A stretch of 64,000 bases of DNA, taken from assembly GCA_026027325.1 (NCBI GenBank), contig JAMSLZ010000010.1, positions 620,001 to 684,000 on the forward strand, written 5' to 3'. Position numbers and translations under genes: made by a program. Numbering within the stretch: the stretch's first letter is position 1; every line of letters begins with the position of its first letter. This document shows positions 9,951-21,619 of the stretch, in pieces. Source of the DNA: Actinomucor elegans (lineage: Eukaryota; Mucoromycota; Mucoromycetes; Mucorales; Mucoraceae). Below the pieces are notes generated by a model. The model was not told where the DNA came from, did not search any database, and saw only the letters and a program-made list of their open reading frames with translations.

Positions 9951-12202
9951 ATGCTATACAGTAATACGCTAGTACTGATACTGTTACTACTCCTCGGTTT
10001 CGGCTTTTATACACGTGCAGAGCCGTCTTCTTTACCGGTAAGTATATATGTATATATATATATATGTATCTATTCTTATCCAAGTTGAATATGGTATCTG
10101 TACATATTCTATATCCCTCATATATGACTCCTCTTCTAAACTTGTTCCTAAATACGCTAAAAATAGTCACTTTCGCCTGCTAATGCCGAGACAATATTTG
10201 AGATCCTCAAGAAGGGATCCGATCACCAACGTCAGCTCATTGCTAAAAAGATCGTCTTTATAAAAGCATCAAGGCAGTCCATGGTGAATCCAATGACGAA
10301 CTATACGCGTTAGCGGGTGTTCAATTAGAAGACTTTGAAGCTTTTGAACAGTTTGTATTAGGCATTCTCCAAGTTTACGATCAAACTGTCAGTCAGGCAC
10401 CGTTCAAAAGTGCCTATGATTTTCGCAGTCCTGCCCTCAAATTAACGTTTGATTTCCAACGAGCTGTTCAGATATCGCATCAGCGTCTTAAATCAGTAAC
10501 TGGCACTTATTCGGACCATATTCATCATAATAATCCTGGTAATGATATGATGCACGATGATGATATGAAGGAGGTCTTGAATGGTATGCTCAGAGAAGTG
10601 AGTGAAAATGCGGATCAACTGGAGCAAGAAATGAAACAGAATATGATCTTGTTCTCTGCAGAAGACGGACATGTTGAAACGGTCTTAAAATTGGGTCAAG
10701 ACATGACGTTGGTAGATCAAGATAATAATGAATATGTCATGATGAGGCCTTCTGATACTACGGTGATAATCGAAGGTACATAATGAGTGTAGTAGGTTCA
10801 AGGGACTAAATCTTTTTTGTTTGATAGACGCTCGATTGATCCATGATTTTATACTAATATTGGTTACCTCCTTTGTATTGGGCTGGATGTTTACCTGTGT
10901 AGGTTTGCCAGGTTAGTACTTGCTACCAAGTGATGTATCAAACTGTAACACTCTTGATAGCGTTTTTTGGTTATATCTTGGCAGGCATCTTAATAGGACC
11001 ATCAGGCTACAATATGATTCAAGTAAGAATAAACGAGTAACCATGTGAATTATACTAACTCATTGTAGGAACTCATTCAAGTAGAGACATTGGCTCAAAT
11101 GGGTGTCGTTTTAATTGTTTTTGTACTTGGGCTTGAATTCTCGCTTGAAAAGATCAAAAAGATGTGGCGGTTAGCCTTGGGTGGAGCCATGACTATTCTC
11201 TTAGTGACAGTGATATTCTTTGTTTTAATGGGGTGGATCATAGGTGCAGATCTAAAAGAAGCCGTATTTGTTGGTGCGTGCATTAGCTTAAGTTCTACAG
11301 CCGTAGTAGTGAAATGCATCAAGTTGGATCAATTAGATCACTTGTATGGTTTATTAGTGATGCAAGATGTGATTCTAGGCTTCATGCTGGTAAAATACAC
11401 CTAATATTGTGTGCTTTACATACGCTAAGATATTCTGTAGGCCATTATTCCTGCTCTCTCAAAATCAGGTATTCAAGTATTCTTTGCTGTAGTAAAGAGT
11501 ATTGTGTCTTTTAGTGTGTTCGGCCTTGTCTGCTTTGCCATTGTTCGACTCTTGCCTATCATTCCTCGTGTGATTCGACGTGCTATGCCTGCACAATCCA
11601 TCCAAGCCAATCATGAACTAACGCTTTTAGGCACAATGGCAGTCTGTATGACCATGCTTATCATATCAGAGCATTTAGGGCTTGGTATGGAATTAGGCTG
11701 CTTTGCTGCAGGTGTGATTATTCGATCGCGTAAAGGCCTATTTGAAGCTTCTTTAACAGTGATTGAACCAGTACGTGATATGTTTGCCTGCTTATTCTTT
11801 GCCTCTATCGGACTGCATATATATCCTTCTTTCCTGGCATCTGAAGCCATGCTCTTATTCACCCTGGCTGCTGGCGTGATCGGTTTCAAATACATTGCAA
11901 CCTGTATTATATTGTATCTGTTTAAATTTGATATACACAAATCATCTACAATGGCAATTGCATTAGCTCAAATCTCAGAGTTTGGCTTTGTAATGGCTTC
12001 AAGGGCTAAACAGCTATCAATTATATCTCGTGAAGTGTACTATCTTTTACTGGCTGTTACTTCTATTACGCTCATTGCAACCCCACTTATTCTAAAGGTG
12101 ACAAACAAATCTATCACAAAGAATAGCAACGACCATGACCACCACCACCACCACCATGATATAGCCTCAATCGCACTTACTGATACAGAGAAAATTGCTT
12201 AG
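9951..12202 (+). CDS. TMCO3-like cation/proton antiporter (KefB/CPA2 type), frame break in exon 2
   Basis: Membrane exchanger of the Na+/H+ exchanger superfamily. Exons: 9951-10037, 10167-10775, 10828-10911, 10961-11022, 11069-11389 and 11441-12202. Exon 1 encodes a signal peptide (MLYSNTLVLILLLLLGFGF). A lumenal domain of about 210 residues follows, then the multi-pass exchanger domain with ILIGPSGYNM, LIVFVLGLEFS and the late motif LAQISEFGFVMAS. The tail is His-rich (DHDHHHHHHD). This N-terminal domain plus exchanger layout fits TMCO3 rather than yeast Kha1. Exon 2 needs two frames: 10167 onward reads SLSPANAETIFEILKK, but the downstream frame begins after the A5 run at 10245-10249. One extra A there would restore a single frame (641 residues). 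Alternatively intron 1 could end at 10273, which skips the segment without any frameshift. See findings. Confidence 0.85.
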
Positions 12203-14230
12203 AACCTGCTACTATATAGCAAATATACATACTTACTATTATTTATTAACACAGACTGGTATTATGCATGTGCGCTTAGGCGCATGCACTGCTATTAGAC
12301 CCATACTGTCATTCATCACGTTACATATAGACCTGTAAATGTTTTATCTATTTCAAATGAATGAACCAGCTGCACTGTATATAACCATGTACATGCATAT
12401 ATCAAATTAAACAAAGGCCCGTGATCAGTTTCTTAAAGTCTTGTACAGCATTTGTTCGAGTTGATTCTAGGCTTTTGTAAAGAGGACAGAGTTTATTTTC
12501 GTTTGTATCTAGCGAATAAGTAGATAAATAACTACAGCTTAAACTTTAACAAGCTTATCTTTACGCCTTCTTGAAATCAAGTTACTGTGAGGACCCCTAT
12601 TGGCATATATACCTACGCGACGCAACATACAGAAACCTGCGTGTGTTCCATCTAGCATAGTTCGTCTTAAGACCTCATTCAGTATATGTACTAAAGGAAC
12701 TCTTGAGTTACACGTTTTTCTTGAACTAATTCCTATCTATATATAACTGTAATTACCCTCTATTCAGGCACATTATAATTTAGCGTCAACGCTGCACTCT
12801 ATTTACGTTACATTGTGTACCTTATTATAGTATGCTTCTGTTTAATGGCTTCATCTTTACGTATCCATTACATACATTAACAGGAGTTGCTTACTATTAT
12901 AGTAATGACTAGGAGTATATTTTATAAGCACATGCCTATTATGGGCTTCTTTTGATAACAATGCATGATTGGTGAATCCAACATTCCGGTAGTTTAAGTG
13001 CTATAGTTAAGGAGTCAACCATACGAATCAGATGATGATTCTGCGCCGATCCAAGTTACCACACAGACTCATAGCTCATCAGATGATAAGGCACTTCATT
13101 AATCCTTTAACACATTATTGGTTCCTTCTCTTGTATCGCGCAACTAAATCTCGATTTACCGATGCTTACATGTTTCTAGGTCAAATATCGCCATTTTAGA
13201 TAATCAGGAAAAGAGCAGCATTGGGCTGAAAATTCATTCACTGAAGCAACAATTTTAAAGCCGAAGATCCAGCTTTTACTCAATGCAGCAATCCTTTTCA
13301 AACGTGAAGTACTAATCGGAAGGAGCATTGGGCTGAGACCGATATAGATAGATCTATTGGCATTATTCAAATGATGTTTCTGCGACTACTACTGAATACT
13401 CTTTAAAAAGTGCTCCAATAGGTACAACAGTCAGTGTTGAACTTATAATACTCCTCGGATACAATATTAAACCTAAATTGGTCGTAAGATCTGGAGAAAA
13501 GCAAAACAAGGTGGATTTCAAAAAAAAAAAAAAAATCTTTGGCTTAAAATGGACCTCGAGCTTGCGCAATACGTAGTAGTAAGCGTTATATTATCCAACC
13601 TCCGGAACTCAATTGGAATACTGTTCACTCCAATCTGTAATGTTTGCTGGTTGCTGTAAAATCTGACTGACGAATCTGGAGATCTAATTGCAAATTCATT
13701 TACATATTCTTAAGCTGTCATTATGATGGCACAATCAAATGTATAAATCTAGCAATTCTGGTACTAAAAAGAAGTGATCTGGATTCTGATCGGTTAGAAG
13801 AATATAGATACGATTTTTCTTCAGTCATATCTTGACCGTTTTTGAGTAATCATAGCTTTCAGGTATGCAACAGCAACAAGAAAGTTTCATGTTTACTTGC
13901 ACATCTAATGATGTAGAAATTGCTTGATATTTTCCTTACTATAAAAAAATATTTCAAAAAAGTTGCTTTTTTAAGCTTTTAGAAATGCAATCATAAATTG
14001 AATATTTTGCATCAAGAAAGATATGCAAAAATATATTAGGTTATCACAAGCATAATAATCCTATGTAATTAAACAAATGTCTCACAAACATCATTTATGA
14101 CCTGAAAATTAGTAGGCGCTTTAAAGGTATACCCAAAGTCATATAATTTCACTTAATCATAGTGTAAAAGCTGAAATAATGATCGATAAACCAAGGAAAA
14201 TGGAGAAACGACCGTATTCCCTATTACCAG
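12203..14230. other. Gene desert, possibly with decayed coding sequence
   Basis: No intact gene is visible. Between about 13200 and 13545 two plus-strand reading frames are open for about 45 codons each (around 13205-13345 and 13371-13540), separated by a frame change, and a 12-bp word gcattgggctga occurs at 13218 and 13325. This might be a worn-out gene or element, but I recognise no protein family in it. The remainder is AT-rich without structure I can name. Confidence 0.4.
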
Positions 14231-14480
14231 AACTAAGCAAATGCCATAGTATAAAAGTATACTTTCTCACATAGTAGAGGCGTATAATATATTTTATAGT
14301 ACAAGGCTTGAACCTTGGCCATAAGAAAAGCATATAATCTAACCTATAAATAAAACATGTAACTTGGCCCATAGAAAAATTACATAATATCTTTATAGTA
14401 TGTAGCAGGCAATTGAATTCATAGAAAAAGGATGAACACGTCATAGTATAAAACTTATACCTCGATATATAGTATAAATA
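14231..14480. repeat. Diverged 50-bp tandem repeat, about five units
   Basis: Aligning the sequence in steps of exactly 50 bp shows three clear units, 14281-14330, 14331-14380 and 14381-14430. Each begins with a [ct][agc]taataa-like block (cgtataat, catataat, tacataat), has a ttatagta/ctataaat block around position 14-20 and ends with cata(a/g)aaaag or catagaaaaa. Weaker units appear to flank them (14231-14280 ending catagtagagg, and 14431-14480). The units are quite diverged, so this is an old minisatellite. No function is implied. Confidence 0.6.
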
Positions 14481-14569
14481 TATAACACATCTCATTGGAT
14501 CATTGTGTAATTAAATACGTACTAAAGGCATACAACGCGCCAAAAAAGTACAGTTAGCATGTATCTTGA

Positions 14570-15022
14570 TTGATAGCAAAATCAAATAACATGTCAAAAG
14601 TATTGGGGGTTCACAAGGATATTGTGGACCTAAATACGTCTATACAAGAAACTTCATCCGCAATACATTGTGGCGCAAAGATAGTGCTTGACACTGAAAA
14701 TAATAGCGATTATCTCGAAATAAAAACCAATTGTTTAAAGTATAGGTATGTATTTTGGATTACGCTTTCGTTTACAGGAACACAGCGTAAACCAAATAAA
14801 AATATGGAACAGCATGCAAAACTTGACTTAATTGAAAACCTTCCTTCGAGAAATGCCCCTCGCATATACATACACTCTCCGGAGTATTCCCAGAGGGTGA
14901 CACCAGCCAAACGAGCGTATATAGTGAATATAGGACTGGCCAGCTTTTATGAAATAAATTTAATAATCCCACAGATCTCTCAACAGATCTCTCAACAGAT
15001 CTCAGTTAAATGTCGCATCTAA
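14570..15022 (+). CDS. Orphan open frame, 150 codons, doubtful
   Basis: An open frame with a usable ATG at 14591 (the first codon at 14570 is not ATG). I do not recognise it. It contains no transmembrane segment or obvious domain. A possible small intron (gt at 14745, ag at 14779) would shift the frame to an early stop, so splicing does not improve it. Its end runs through three tandem copies of a 12-bp unit (cagatctctcaa) at about 14973-15003, giving the residues QISQQISQQIS. The AT-rich surroundings and lack of family resemblance make this as likely a chance frame or relic as a gene. Confidence 0.2.
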   Translation: MIAKSNNMSKVLGVHKDIVDLNTSIQETSSAIHCGAKIVLDTENNSDYLEIKTNCLKYRYVFWITLSFTGTQRKPNKNMEQHAKLDLIENLPSRNAPRIYIHSPEYSQRVTPAKRAYIVNIGLASFYEINLIIPQISQQISQQISVKCRI

Positions 15023-15399
15023 TTAGTAGTCCATACTCAGAATTAACTGTTGCATCTGTGGTAACAATTAATAAATTACAATACAGTTAATAGCATACTT
15101 TTTTTTTTTGTTAAATGATAATAGCAAATCATAAATATTTTACATAAACAATGGTTGCATCGTTTCTAAATCTTCCATTGAATTTCGGTTAAATAGTGCA
15201 ATTCATTAGTAGATTATACTCAACATAACCTTTCGTATCTACTAAAAGTCTTTATTTGACACTATTACTGATGTTTGTATTAAATGAGCTATCCTCATTT
15301 GCCAAATGTCCACTCGGAAACCAATTATTAGATATTGAGAAAGTTACGGTTCAAAAAAAAGTATAATTATTATTGTATTAATGGTTAAATAAAGGGTAT
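15023..15399. other. Intergenic, nothing recognised
   Basis: AT-rich; probably includes the 3' untranslated end of the minus-strand gene ending at 15400. A T-run lies at 15099-15108. No coding signal. Confidence 0.5.
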
Positions 15400-16377
15400 C
15401 TAAATATCCGATAGCTCTTCTTGCTGTTCTAGCTTATCCTTGTTTGTTTCGCCTTCTGGTATAGTAATAATCCACTCCTTTTTCACACCTGAACTACAGT
15501 GATATTGCTCCTGTTGTTTTATCATCCTATTCTGTCTAATTTTCAACATCATGGAGCCATAGTTATCATAATAGCGCCGTAACTCGGTCACGCTCAATCC
15601 AGCCCATCTACCTCGATTCATTACAGTATCTTCTGTCTTTTCCAGGAACAGATGAAGAGGGTGCACAAGTCCTCGATATGATTCCCACACGTCCTTTTCA
15701 AAGCGAGCCTCCAAGTCCTGGGGCGTTTCTTCTATCTTTTCAACTAGCATCTCAGAAGCGACTTCTTTGTTATCATCCTCCTCGATGGTATATCCGTATC
15801 CTTGCCATAAAATCGTAACTGCATCATTGTTTTTATTGCAAAATACCTCCAGTCTGTTGTCGTACTCGACTGGCTTTTTCTTTTTCGTCTCTGCTGTCGC
15901 TGTTGCTGTTGCTCCTGCTGCTTCCGTCGTCTTGGCCAAAGGTGTGGACCCATCATCAATCAATATGCCACCAACAGAATCAGAAAGACCGGGTGTTACA
16001 AGAATAGGCACCAATTTATTCGTTGTCTCTGAAGGAGATGAGGAACTGGAATGAGGTGAAGCGTATAAAACCGCGGAAAGAGAGCGTCGAATAGCACTAC
16101 GAACCTCTTTGCTATTGGTTTGAGTGGCCTCAGACGCGTCAAAGCTCTTTTTAGCTGAAGAATCGCTCTCTACTGATTTTCTAAATGATTTGACATAGAG
16201 ACTTTTGGATTTCTGCGCTCGCCGATTACGACGCTGCTCTTCAGCAGCTGCTTCTTGCTGTTCCTCCGATGGTGGGGTAGGTAATGATGTATCTTTGGTT
16301 TTGTTGAATGATAAGCTTCTTGAAAGGCTAGTACCGAACCCAGAAAACGAAAAACGCTTTGGCTTGACTGTATCCAT
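15400..16377 (-). CDS. Uncharacterised Ser-rich basic protein (325 aa)
   Basis: I do not recognise this protein. It is a single open frame of 325 residues with a good ATG and a composition typical of real protein. The N-terminal half is low complexity and basic, with RRXS-like phosphorylation sites (RSLSF, RKSVES, RRSLSAVL) and a poly-Ser patch, and an Ala/Thr-rich linker at about 155-165. The C-terminal half (from about residue 170) looks folded: it holds EVFCNKNNDAVTILWQGYGYTIEED and a helical part with ESYRGLVHPLHLFLEKTED and GLSVTELRRYYDNYGSMMLKIRQNR. It has no signal peptide or membrane segment, so it is probably cytosolic or nuclear and phospho-regulated. The C-terminal block could serve as a search query for a conserved fungal domain. 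Confidence 0.72.
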   Translation of the reverse strand: MDTVKPKRFSFSGFGTSLSRSLSFNKTKDTSLPTPPSEEQQEAAAEEQRRNRRAQKSKSLYVKSFRKSVESDSSAKKSFDASEATQTNSKEVRSAIRRSLSAVLYASPHSSSSSPSETTNKLVPILVTPGLSDSVGGILIDDGSTPLAKTTEAAGATATATAETKKKKPVEYDNRLEVFCNKNNDAVTILWQGYGYTIEEDDNKEVASEMLVEKIEETPQDLEARFEKDVWESYRGLVHPLHLFLEKTEDTVMNRGRWAGLSVTELRRYYDNYGSMMLKIRQNRMIKQQEQYHCSSGVKKEWIITIPEGETNKDKLEQQEELSDI

Positions 16378-17200
16378 TTTATTGTATAAAGGAAAGAAAA
16401 TGCAAGGGTAAAGTTGTTTGTTTTTTAGGCCCTTTTAATGTTGGCTCCTGTTTCTTGTTTGTGTATGAGAGGAGAAAGAGAAGCAAAAAGGAAAAGCGTG
16501 CCCTTGTAGCTTTTAACTGATAATTTGCGCAACCATAGTAACATCCTGTCAAAGCTCTTTAATTGCTTGTGTGATACGTTTCTTACCATATTAGTGACCA
16601 AATAGCGAGAACCATCACTTGGAATAGTATATTGGCTTCTAAAGATTTTCTTGCAGCAAATATAACTATAAGTTACAAGGGTTCCCTTTGTGTACAATCA
16701 CGCTGTTTTTTTTATCGGAGGATGACCATCCAATGGCCTATTTAACCTTTCGTGTGTGTTACTAAGGAGCCTCGGTTGATGCGTAAAAAAGATCCAAAGA
16801 CTGAGTTTCTAATAAGTTCTTGGTCTTTTAATCTCCGACATAATCTTCATCTCACTGTCAGCAATATACATTTTTTTTTTTTTACTAAACCAATTGACCA
16901 GATATCGTACGCATATGTAAGCTGCAACCATCATTAATGGATGAAATATATAGGTGGTTAATAGAATGGATTAAAGATATTCAATTTTCCAAATTAATAA
17001 AATCCACTGCTGCTTTTTTTCTTCTTTGCTGCTGTGGCAGCCTTAATCTGGAGGAGTAAATAAGTTATTGAGCAAATCAACATTGTTTCAGTATCGATAG
17101 CGCTAGTACCATTCTTGCCGCAATTCTAGGCCCTATATCATATTAGGTCATATAAGCAGGCTCCTGCATGTTTTTCATGGATAGGCCATCGACCTTCGAT
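16378..17200. other. Divergent intergenic region
   Basis: Lies between the unknown minus-strand gene and the plus-strand GH16 gene and should hold both promoters. Contains a T-run (16871-16882). A short minus-strand frame at 16994-17125 ends in an Ala/Lys-rich stretch, discussed in findings; otherwise no coding signal. Confidence 0.5.
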
Positions 17201-17211
17201 CGTATAAAATA
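17201..17211 (+). promoter_or_regulatory. Candidate TATA box of the GH16 gene
   Basis: The word gtataaaataa lies about 55-60 bp upstream of the chosen ATG at 17263, followed by a T-rich leader with an 18-20 base T run. The spacing is reasonable for a fungal TATA element with a short leader. This is a sequence match only. Confidence 0.4.
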
Positions 17212-17262
17212 ACCGATGTGTATTTTTTTTTTTTTTTTTTTTCACTCAAGCAGATTCTATTC

Positions 17263-18251
17263 ATGATACAAGTGTCTATACTAATATTATTTTTTCCATC
17301 TTTCATACATACCGCTTTAGCAAGTTATACGTTACAGTCTCATTTTAATAGCACCAATTTCTTTAACAGCTTCAGCTTTTTCAATAGTGCTGATCCAACA
17401 AATGGCACAGTTCAATACCTAAAGCGTGAAGATGCGTTTGCTCAGGGCCTGGCCTATATTCAAAATAAACGTATCATACTTCGCGCTGATAATATAACCA
17501 AGGCTCCTGATGGCCGACCTTCTGTTCGTGTCTATTCTAATGAAAAATTCAATCACGGTCTTTACGTGTTTGATCTCAACCATATGCCTTTTGGCTGTGG
17601 AGTCTGGCCTGCATATTGGATGAGAGGGCCCACTTATGAAGCAGGTGGTGAAATTGATGTAAGCTTTTTTTTTGTGAAGATGTTTAATTACTAAGTGCTA
17701 CATGATAGATAATAGAAGGGGTTAACCTTCAAAAGAGCAACGGATTTAATTTACATACAAACACACATTGTACCATGGAAGGCATCCAGCAAAACATGAC
17801 AGGTATATTTAGCAGCACAACAAAAAGCTGCAATATCCACGAAGGTACTGGTTGTGGTGTTCAGGACACACGTGAAAGCTCTTATGGTGTGTGTTTTAAC
17901 AAGAATGGTGGCGGCGTCTATGTAATGCGTTGGGAACCGATGACAGGTATTCAGATGTGGTTTTTCCCTCATGGTCAAGTCCCCAAAGACATATATGGTC
18001 TGCCTAAGCCGGAAACATGGGAAATACCAGTGGCGGATTATCCATTTGGTAGCAATTGTGATTCTTCTTCCTTCATGGATATGAGGATTATCGTTAATTT
18101 GACGTTTTGTGGTCATTGGGCTGGAAATCCTTCTAGTTATGATATTTATGATTGTCCCTCCACTTGTGAAAATTTAGTCAAGAATAAACCATCAGCTTTC
18201 AGTGATGCCTATTGGGATATTAACTCACTCAAGGTGTACAAGAAACTATAG
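17263..18251 (+). CDS. Secreted GH16 family endo-beta-glucanase-like enzyme
   Basis: Glycoside hydrolase family 16, laminarinase-like. Exons 17263-17658 and 17709-18251 (312 residues, intron phase 0). The ATG at 17263 gives a clean signal peptide (MIQVSILILFFPSFIHTALA), so I prefer it over the open frame that extends upstream through the T run. The active-site signature E-I-D-I-I-E is created exactly across the splice junction (GGEID from exon 1, IIEGVN from exon 2); the two Glu residues are the expected nucleophile and acid/base. Further family features are GVWPAYWMRG before the site, and HTNTHCTM and GCGVQDTRESSYG after it. There are several Cys and N-glycosylation sites. The likely substrate is a beta-1,3(4)-glucan in wall or environment; the exact specificity is inference. 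Confidence 0.9.
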
Positions 18252-18752
18252 ATTGATTAATTAATGAATATCAGAAACCTGTACTATAAGCTACTTTTCA
18301 ATGCTTAGTTACTTTTTACGTTAATCAATTATCATCTAATCAACAATGTAAGATATTCTTTCAGGCAAAGGAGTATAGCTAAAGCGTTTACAAACCCATG
18401 ATTGAATAGAAATGACATTAACAGAGGAAAAACGCTTTTTTATACTCTATTCACTACAAGTCCATAACCGAACCAAAGTCTTGCCTAATGAAAAAACTGA
18501 CAGATACTCAATTAGTAAAGGTTACAGAATTTCTTCATTAGCCATCCAATTAACATAACAATTTTCTTGCGTACAATTACAACCCATAATACAAAAGACC
18601 TGTTCCTTTCGCCTCTGGCTGATCAAGAAACATGTCTGCGTAAATCAAGTATAGTTAGATACTAGTCTTTTGAATAGATTACACCTCTCAAAAGCAAATA
18701 TAAATACATTTATTTGAGTAGGATCCTTTTAAATGCAAAACTGTTTATTAAA
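18252..18752. other. Convergent intergenic region
   Basis: Between the stop codons of the GH16 gene (+) and CDC37 (-). AT-rich, no open frame of note; presumably both 3' untranslated regions. Confidence 0.55.
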
Positions 18753-20206
18753 CTATTGTTTTGGCAATTGTGTTTCATCAATGACCTCGCCTTCAACATC
18801 TAAAAATCCGTAATCTGAGCACAACTTGACCAAGTTCTCAGCTTCGGGCACGGCCATCTTTTCCAAAACCTTGTTTAAAGCTTCCAACTTTCCAGTCTTT
18901 AAAGCTTCTTGAAATTCGACTGGCATAGAAGTATATACTTGGTAAGGCTCCTCGTCTTCAGGTGTAGGCACACGAATAGTCAATTGAGAACCATCGCCCA
19001 TTGGCTGTAACTGAATTGTTTCCACGCCATTTTCCTCCGTCACCTCTTCAGCAGCAATTTCTGCACATCTTGTTTCGATACGGGCATAGGTTTTCTCGAC
19101 ATCATCAAAGAACATCTTTCTGCCTTGCGTATTGGGTGCATTCATTCTAATCCCTCAACATCAGTAATTTGCTTAAACACATCTTTGCTTTGAACTCACC
19201 TGGAAAAGAAGACTTTAACACCATCTTTACCCAATTGTCCACAGTATTGAAGCATTAAGGATTGAATGACACAGTTTTTGGCATAAGCTGCTTCACCCTT
19301 AAGCTGTGCAGTAAAAGCTTGACCGAGAATAGCATCAGAGTTCTTCTCGTTAATGACTTCAGGGTACCGCTCGAGGTACTTGTAACTATCTTCAAATCCT
19401 CTGAGCTTTGAAAAAGCAGTTGCTTGAGCGTTCATTTCAATATCCTGATCATCATCTTCTTCTTCCACTTGTTGCTGTTTGGTATCTTGCAGAGACAAAC
19501 TCTTCATGGCAGCGTTAGGATTCAAGGTTTCTACGACTTTTTCGGTGGTCTTCTTTTTAGGTAAAGGTTTTGGCTTATTCAAAATCTAAACGAATTTACT
19601 TTAAGTTACAATGACATGTCTTTCTCACTGTGACATTACCGTTTTATTCGACTTTTCTGAAGTGAACATGTTCTCACTTGTCATCTTCTTCTTTGCTTCG
19701 GCGTTCAACTTGGCTAATTCATTTGAAGCTTCGTTTACTGTCTTTTGTACTGTCTGTGCTGTTTGATCAAATCGTTCCAGTAAGGTCTTTTTAACTTCCT
19801 CGGGTGTGCTTTGAGCTAAACCTGCAGCAATTTGCGCCTTCATAGCAGCAAACACTTGCGTGACGTTCATAGCACCACCTTCTTTGGTTGGAGAAGGTAC
19901 CATCATACCGGGATCGGCTTCCTGTTGCTGCTTATCCAAAGCTTGCACAACCAATTCAAGACCTTTTGATGCGTCTTCGTTATCGCGCAGCATACTCGAA
20001 AAATGCTGTACTTTGGCTAGCACATTTTGCTGTTGAGGTACAAACTGTGTAAGATATTCGATTTTGGCTTTACGTTCGGCACGTTCTCGGTGAATAGCTT
20101 CTTGTTTCCATTTGATCATGGAACGCTTATCGACGTTGGGGTGAACTTCAATATCGGAATCGTCCGAGATTTCGAGATTGTCCCACTTACTATAATCTAA
20201 AGACAT
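18753..20206 (-). CDS. CDC37: Hsp90 co-chaperone Cdc37
   Basis: Delivers protein kinases to Hsp90 in the cytosol. Exons on the minus strand: 20206-19640, 19585-19200 and 19146-18753; phases agree and the product is 448 residues. The start is placed at the conserved N-terminus MSLDYSKWDNLEISDDSD, where Ser14 and Ser17 sit in the acidic CK2 context known to control Cdc37, followed by HPNVDKRSMIKWKQEAIHRERAER and coiled-coil helix. The Hsp90-binding middle domain spans the second junction (KVFFSRMNAPNTQGRKMFFDDVEKTY). The tail (YGFLDVEGEVIDETQLP) is less conserved. An in-frame extension upstream of the ATG exists but does not resemble the family. Assignment is firm. Confidence 0.95.
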
Positions 20207-21619
20207 TGGATGTTGAAAAAAAGTTGAAAAGAAACACGAGGAATATGGAAAATTCGAGACTTTTTTTTTATAGGCGCTATTTATCTTGTGAGGGATGCCC
20301 ATCGGATATCCTGAGATTTTATTAATCCGCATTAGATAGTGAATGTAAAGTACGATCTACTTCCATTGAAGTTGATTGCAGAGACGTATTTTTTTTTTAG
20401 GATAATGGTTTTGATATGCACATGATAAGCATAGTTTATCTGAGGTTTGAAATTTCGCATTATATGGTACCTATTATTGAATGGTGCGCTTATTCTTCAA
20501 GTAAAAGCAATGAGAAGCAGACGTAGAAATACAATAATATTACTTTTAATAAAGTAGCAGTCGATAAGCATCATTAAGTATTCACTCCCGAATACAAAGA
20601 TACAACTTGGTGATAAGTTCTGTACCGTTGAAATTCATCGATTCAGTACCCTATTAGCTTCTAAATAACAAACTTGAGATTAATATATGCCCTAGATAGT
20701 GGGAAACACGGCTGTATTATGAACTACACCACTAAAATATCTTTAGGATCGTTAAAAGATCGATACAGATAGCATATCGCCACCACTGGGCCCTTCCTCC
20801 CATTTGCATTGAATATCGGTGTTTGAACAAAATTATGCTGTTGCTGCTGTTGGCTGTTTCTGCTGCCGCCGCGTTCTGAGCCAGTTGTATGAAATGTGAT
20901 CACTTTTTTTAGTGACAAGCAGTTAGAGATACACGTAACTTACTTCAACAAAACTTATGAAAAGTTTAACAGAATGTCTAATGATATAAAGACTATTTAC
21001 GATCTTCAATTGATGAATGTATTTTGGGTAGAAGCCGCTTATAATTTTTTAAACTATTATGCTTCCCCATACAGAGGAAAAAGACACTGAACTAGGTTCT
21101 GAGGCCCAACCATTTCAAATCTCATTTTATTTTGGAGAGAGTGATGAAATCTTTTTGAAGGCACAATTTGTAAATAGTATATATAATAGAGTATTGCTTC
21201 GTGCATGCAAAAGAATTTTTTTTTGTAATATTAAGTACTCGAGTCATGTCTATAGTTAAATAGTTCACAATATCAATTTTATCAAAGATAACCCATTTAA
21301 TTGAGAGGCATTTCAAATGTCTCTGGTATTATTTGAAGTGCCATTATATTTGTGCATGATAACAGCTGTTTCATGTTCACACATTAGACGCTGGAATATA
21401 TATGTTTGTGAACAGATGGAATGCCCAGCTCTTTTTTTCAGATGGATAAGAAGGGTGGTGCATTTTAGTTCAAAGAAGTCGGAAACAAGTAATGAGAAAG
21501 TTTTCTTGAGCAACTTGTATTCATCAGATTGCGAGTTGTGACTTATTTTTATGACAGTTTTAAATATAAGTCTTTTGTGAGTGGGATGTTGGTGTATTCT
21601 CCAGGAATAGCATCAAATG
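20207..21619. other. Region between CDC37 and the LINE relic
   Basis: Contains the CDC37 promoter side. Around 20760-20900 the composition is less AT-rich, with a minus-strand frame starting MSLKKVITFHTTGSERGG and a poly-Gln stretch, too short to call. No other coding signal. It may include extra transposon debris. Confidence 0.4.

Noticed and set aside
14973..15003. Three 12-bp direct repeats (cagatctctcaa) as a possible CRISPR-like or regulatory array
   Set aside because: Units are contiguous without spacers and the window is eukaryotic; it is a simple tandem repeat.
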